From positions 21,052,733-21,116,732 of the forward strand of contig NC_053149.1 of assembly GCF_016808335.1 (NCBI RefSeq): a stretch of DNA of 64,000 nucleotides, read 5' to 3'. The stretch comes from Panicum virgatum (Eukaryota > Streptophyta > Magnoliopsida > Poales > Poaceae). Under the pieces are notes generated by a model that was not told where the DNA came from, made no database searches, and was given only the letters and a program-made list of their open reading frames with translations. Each line of letters starts with the position of its first letter. Position 1 is the first letter of the stretch. The position numbers and the translations under genes were made by a program. Below, piece after piece: positions 59,283 through 64,000 of the stretch.

Positions 59283-60694
59283 CTGAAATATATGAGTTCA
59301 AGCATCAGTGATAGGATTCGTATAGCTTCCAAGATGCAATGAACAAGTGTGCAACATAATAGAACACAACAAATGCTGTGTAACCAGTTTGTGCAGCGTT
59401 AGTCGTTACAAAGAAATTTGTAACTTTTTTTTGGTTCATCGAAACTTTCTAAAATTTTGAAAGCAACTAGATAATTTCACGTGCTACATCTTTGGTAGTC
59501 AACTCAGAGGCTAATTCTAAGAGTAAGATGGTTGAAATTGTCCATTACTACACCTCTGGTTTTCTGAACAGAGTCTCTGTATTAAGGCCATAACTCCTAC
59601 TATATACATCTAATGAAGTTGAAATTTTTTTTAGACATGTAGCTTAGGTTGTTTGGAGCAACTTTGGTATTCAACCCCAAGGCTAAAACAATGGTTAAGA
59701 TGGTTGAAATATTCGGTCTTTGCTTCTCTGTTCTGGCTGTTTTCAGCAGGCCGGGTGATAGTTTTTTTTTCACCAGGGACAATCTACTTGGCATAAAATT
59801 CTCAAACTTTTACAGAAGATGCCCAAGGTAGTGAGGAACATTTCATCTAGTCAACACTAAGGTCAGTTCAGATCCTAACAAGGTTATATGCTCAATGTTT
59901 GGAAGTGATGTGAAACCAGAAAACAGATTGTCCAGAGAGTGAGTAAATTGACCATATCTCCCAAACCACTTGACAAAGATAAATCAAAATTTTACAGTGA
60001 GTTCTTAATAAAGTTATATACAACTTTTATGTTTTACTATTTTTCAGATAAGCATCTTAAGGTGGTCGAAAAATTCAGTTTAGGTAGACTGCTCCGAGTG
60101 GACAGATTTGCAGAAGGTTATTATAAATTTAAAAACACTAAGGTGGGAAGCTTCAAAAATTCTCATATTTTTACAGAAGTTTGGAATTTTGCGTAGCTAC
60201 ATTTCACCTTACAGACCAAACTCATTTTGAGTTAATCTTCATATTTTCAAAATTCGAGGAATCCAGAATTCCAGATTTTTACAGATTACCTAGATGATCC
60301 TTAATGATGGATTTGTAACCTTTTTGATTGGGATTTCTTTTAACATTTCTTTGCTAAAGGTTTAGGGATGAATGCAGAACTTATCCGTCCTCACCAAGAA
60401 AAAGAATTGCCAAGTAACCTTGGTCTTACGTGGTTAGCTTCGGTGGCATACATAATACGTCTCTCGCTATATAGCTACTCGATATAGATATCTAGCCTAG
60501 GATTCGATTTCGAGTTAGCATACCTGCAGAAGATTGACAGTATATAAAATGAACATTTCGTGCCAGCACTCACGAAAGCGTTCCCATTCATTACCGATCA
60601 CTATAGAATCGGCATCCATACAATTACCGCCGTATGGACAACGTTAAGCATACGTCATCGAAACAACGTATTTACTGAGTGCCGTCATCGAAAC
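59283..60694 (-). other. Leader region and filler next to truncated 5' LTR
   Basis: Non-coding. No primer-binding site was found. 60540-60694 shows a local repeat (GTCATCGAAACAA twice) and no match to the long LTR, suggesting filler at a deletion. 59820-60240 is the second copy of the diverged repeat noted at 57600-58040. Confidence 0.55.
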
Positions 60695-61097
60695 AATCTT
60701 TGTTATCATGAGCCAAAGGAATGTTTAACCTTTTGTTCGAATTTTTATTTTGTTTAAACTAGTAGCTCTTCATAAATCAAATAATGGTTTTATTGATCTT
60801 TGCATTTGAGGGCTTTCCAGTTTGGATTTGATTTGCACAGCAAGTTTATAGCTCATTATGAGAAGTATATTTATTTTTTTATTTTTGCCTTATTTACCAC
60901 ACATGTCAAGTCAAGTTTAAAAGGGTACCAATTATTGTGTTTCAAACACATTGCACTCAAACACATGCACACATACATTTACACACAGGTTTGCAAGAAC
61001 TAGATATAGGGTTCTTATTTAAGTTTTCTTAGCTCATTTGTGTGTGAAGTTATGTTAATTGCCTAGCTTTGGTTAAACTGACACTAGAGGTGTCACA
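60695..61097 (-). repeat. Truncated 5' LTR of the defective chromovirus
   Basis: 403 bp matching 56157-56559 at all but one position I could find (G at 61009 against A at 56469). It lacks the remaining ~4.3 kb of the LTR and its inner end. Because the outer TSD is intact, the loss happened inside the element. Confidence 0.85.
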
Positions 61098-62904
61098 CTT
61101 ACGGTGCGTTGCGCCCAAAGTTTCAGTACGGCCTGTGTTTACTCATCATCGACTAGTACTACGTGTGCCTACTAACGGCGTGTTACGCCCAAACTTTCAG
61201 TACGGTCAGTGTTTACTAGTCATCCACTAGTACTAGGTGTGCCTACTGACGGTGCGTTGCGCCCAAACTTTCAGTACGGCGGGTGTTTACTAGTCATCGA
61301 CAAGTAATATGTGTCCCTACTGACGGCGCGTTGCGCCGAAACTTTCAATACGGCCAGTGTTTACTAGTCATCGAGTAGTACTATGTGTGCCTCCTGACGG
61401 AGCATTGCGCCTAAATTTTCAGTACGACGGGTGTTTACTAGTCATCGACAAGTAATACGTGTCCCTACTGACGGCGTGTTGCGCCTAAACTTTCAGTACG
61501 GCCAGTGTTTACTAGTCATCAACTAGTACTATGTGTGCCTACTGACGGAGCATTGCACCTAAATTTTCAGTCCGGCCAGTGTTTACTAGTCATCGACTAG
61601 TACTACGTGTACCTACTTACGGTGCGTTGCGCCCAAAGTTTCAGTACGGCCTGTGTTTACTCATCATCGACTAGTACTACGTGTGCCTACTAACGGCGTG
61701 TTACGCCCAAACTTTCAGTACGGTCAGTGTTTACTAGTCATCCACTAGTACTAGGTGTGCCTACTGACGGTGCGTTGCGCCCAAACTTTCAGTACGGCGG
61801 GTGTTTACTAGTCATCGATAAGTAATACGTGTCCCTACTGATGGCGCGTTGCGCCCAAACTTTCAGTACGGCCAGTGTTTACTAGTCATCGACTAGTACT
61901 ATGTGTGCCTACTGACGGAGCATTGCGCCTAAATTTTCAGTACGGCGGGTGTTTACTAGTCATCGACAAGTAATACGTGTCCCTACTGACGGCGCGTTGC
62001 GCCCAAACTTTCAGTACGGCCAGTGCTTACTAGTCATCGACTAGTACTATGTGTGCCTATTGACGGAGCATTGCGCCTAAATTTTCAGTCCGGCCAGTGT
62101 TTACTAGTCATCGACTAGTACTACGTGTACCTACTTACGGTGCGTTGCGCCCAAAGTTTCAGTACGGCCTGTGTTTACTCATCATCGACTAGTACTACGT
62201 GTTCCTACTAACGGCGTGTTACGCCCAAATTTTCAGTACGGTCAGTGTTTACTAGTCATCCACTAGTACTAGGTGTGCCTACTGACGGCACGTTGCGCCC
62301 AAACTTTCAGTACGGCTAGTGTTTACTAGTCATCAACCAGTACTACGTGTGCCTACTGATGGCGCGGTGCGCCCAAACTTTCAGTACGGCCAGTGTTTAC
62401 TAGTCATCAACTAGTACTACGTGTGCCTACTGACGGTGCATTGCGCCTAAATTTTCAGTACACCCAGTGTTTACTAGTCATCGACTTGTACTACGTGTGC
62501 CTACTGATGGTGCGTTGCGCCCAAACTTTCAGTACGGCCTGTGTTTACTAGTCATCGACTAGTTCTACGTGTTCCTACTGACGGCGTGTTGCGCCCAAAC
62601 TTTCAGTACGGCTAGTGTTTACTAGTCATCGACTAGTACTACGTGTGCCTACTGATAGCGCGTTGGGCCAAACTTTCAGTATGGCCGGTGTTTACTAGTC
62701 ATCGACTAGTACTATATGTCTCTACTGACGGCGCGTTGCTCCCAACCTTTCGGTACGGCCAGTGTTTACTAGACATCAACTAGTACTACGTTTGCCTACT
62801 GACGGCGCGTTGCGCCCAAACTTTCAGTACGACTAGTGTTGACTAGTCATCAACTAGTACTACGTGTGCCTACTGACGGCTCGTTGCGCCAAACTTTCAG
62901 TACG
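61098..62904 (+). repeat. 74-bp satellite, array C, with 518-bp higher-order repeat
   Basis: About 24 copies. The variant GGTGCGTTGCGCCCAAAGTT occurs at 61103, 61621 and 62139, exactly 518 bp (7 x 74) apart. Other marker units (GGCGGGTGTTTAC, GGAGCATTGCGCC, CATCCACTAG) repeat with the same period. The same last units precede the insertion at 51700-51824, so array B2 and C were one. Confidence 0.93.
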
Positions 62905-62992
62905 CCTCAATAAAGTAAACCAGCCCACAAACCAAATGATGATGATGTGGGCTGAATTGCAGTCAAAGCTTAAAAGAAACTGGGGGGTGTAC
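62905..62992 (+). mobile_element. 3' internal stub of a Copia-like element with polypurine tract
   Basis: 88 bp between satellite and LTR, ending AAACTGGGGGGTGTAC, a polypurine-rich tract. No coding part remains. Confidence 0.6.
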
Positions 62993-63796
62993 TGTTATGG
63001 AGTGAAAAAAAACTGAAAGTGAAACTGTCATTACGTAACTTGGTGGTGTTTGAGTTGAGGATTTGGTACCCTATTGGTATCTGGATTATAAATCTGTTTG
63101 AACATGTTAAGCGCCCACAAATTGCCATGAAAGATGACCACATGTGGGGGTCCATGTGTGATGTCACAAAATTTCAATAATATCTATTTCCTCTGTATTT
63201 GATACAATTACACTATCATATGGTAGTTTATCCTAGAAAAGTTACAGCCGAAGTTTTGTCAGTAACATGAACTTTAACATACCTCTTTTTGCACGATTCA
63301 AATACAATGTTCAGTAATCTTTAGGACGACATGGTCATTCTTCAACTGACCCAAACTTATTAACCTATTCCTGTATTTTTCTTCCTTCTGGTTGGGCATT
63401 TTGGCCACATTGAATTGTTTCAAACAATAGGACAGCATGAACCCTTAAAAAGTGGGATTAACCCCAACAAAGTTCCTTTGATCTAACCAACAGCAAGCGC
63501 AATTATGGTGTAGTGCTGATTGTTCTGTTTAATTCGCTGTACCTTCTGAAGTTTTATTTCTTAAATGAAAGACCTCTCTTACATTTTTTATGTTCTCCGC
63601 GTCGTTTCTCTCTCTCTCTCTCTCTCATTTTGAGAACACTATACTCATCGGATTTGCTATAACAAAAACATAGTGCCTGTTAGATGTATATGCACCTAAT
63701 GTATTTAGTCACTAGTATAGGGTGCTCTTTGCACATTGTACACGACCTTATCAACCCTTGGGCATGGCAGTACACTTGAGTTGCTCAATTGTAACA
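62993..63796 (+). repeat. LTR of a Copia-like element (804 bp)
   Basis: TGTTATGGAG...CAATTGTAACA, with 5-bp inverted ends TGTTA/TAACA. It is preceded by a polypurine tract and followed directly by a primer site. A (CT)n tract lies at 63608-63626. The Copia call rests on size and on the iMet-type primer site next to the LTR; no coding sequence is within the window. Confidence 0.7.
63608..63626 (+). repeat. (CT)n microsatellite
   Basis: 19 bases of alternating C and T inside the LTR. Confidence 0.95.
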
Positions 63797-64000
63797 TGGT
63801 AACAGAGCCTTGGTTTCCAATCCTCCAATCACGCATACTCCGGCGAATCACCGGCGAGTCGCCGGTGAGGTCTCACTATCGTCCAGTGAGTAGCTCCACC
63901 TCTTCTTCCCCTCCTCCCCCTTTTCCCCCTGCACGGCCTCGCCCGTGCCTGCTCTGTGCGGCCGTGCTCCTGCGGCCCTACGCATCAGCGACCCTGCTCC
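63797..64000 (+). mobile_element. Primer site and leader of the Copia-like element
   Basis: TGGTAACAGAGCC abuts the LTR and differs at one position from the plant iMet site TGGTATCAGAGC. The rest is a C-rich leader. The body lies beyond the window. Confidence 0.7.

Larger units (their letters stand above)
51825..61097 (-). mobile_element. Defective chromovirus inserted in the satellite
   Basis: 9273 bp, TGTGGCGG...TGTCACA, with the perfect duplication cttac at 51820-51824 and 61098-61102; the satellite phase continues across it. Minus strand: truncated 5' LTR (60695-61097), gag remnant, integrase remnant, polypurine tract (AAGGGGGGTAGGC), 3' LTR of 4735 bp. RT, RNase H and most of protease are missing. 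The gypsy/chromovirus assignment rests on the integrase match and the CTCGGGGCGAGATTC-AAGGGGGGTAGGC end, also seen in Tekay. Confidence 0.85.

Noticed and set aside
43162..62904. Calling the 74-bp satellite centromeric
   Set aside because: No centromere-specific retrotransposon (CRM type) was recognised and the unit is not a centromere repeat I know; higher-order repeats alone are not enough.

Overview
The window is plant nuclear DNA, most likely from a grass. The coding families, the iMet-type primer-binding sites and the GC-rich LTR leaders all fit grass retrotransposons. I found no host gene, tRNA or rRNA. The whole 64 kb is retrotransposons nested in one another and in a satellite, so it looks like pericentromeric or knob-like heterochromatin. 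Species cannot be told from this sequence.

Left part (1-8763). A decayed Ty3/gypsy Tat-lineage element (Tat-A, minus strand; gag, protease, RT, RNase H, extra archaeal-type RNase H, integrase) ends in its 5' LTR at 6860. That LTR abuts about ten copies of a 74-bp satellite (6861-7619). The satellite runs into a Tat 3' untranslated segment (7620-8324) and an LTR (8325-8763).

Middle (8325-41887). That LTR opens a second Tat element, Tat-B (plus strand, about 10.9 kb without insertions). It has been hit four times: (1) an almost intact Tekay/Del-type chromovirus, 8776-20543, with 3298-bp LTRs differing at three bases, inserted at the Tat-B primer-binding site with TSD cgcca; (2) a 3523-bp Tekay solo LTR, 20935-24457; (3) a palindromic Tekay insertion, 27989-33864, two 3' halves joined head to head with U5 LTR ends on both outer sides and a perfect TSD agaag; (4) a 1455-bp TIR element, 38454-39908. 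The Tat-B 3' region carries a five-unit ~122-bp tandem repeat and a spliced antisense gene.

Right part (41888-64000). The Tat-B 3' LTR is fused to a second, end-trimmed Tat LTR (41888-42287), followed by a primer site, a gag stub and then the main 74-bp satellite array (43162-62904, at least 130 copies counting both blocks). The array shows a 518-bp (7-mer) higher-order repeat and multi-kilobase internal duplications. It is split by a crippled chromovirus (51825-61097, TSD cttac). A Copia-like LTR with PPT stub and primer site (62905-64000) ends the window.

How the parts relate. The satellite is tied to Tat sequences on both sides: gag stub then satellite, and satellite then Tat 3' UTR then LTR. 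A non-autonomous Tat derivative carrying a satellite array as its interior would explain this. The strongest candidates for something undescribed are the palindromic insertion, the satellite-Tat relationship, and conserved protein-coding exons embedded in the Tekay LTR.
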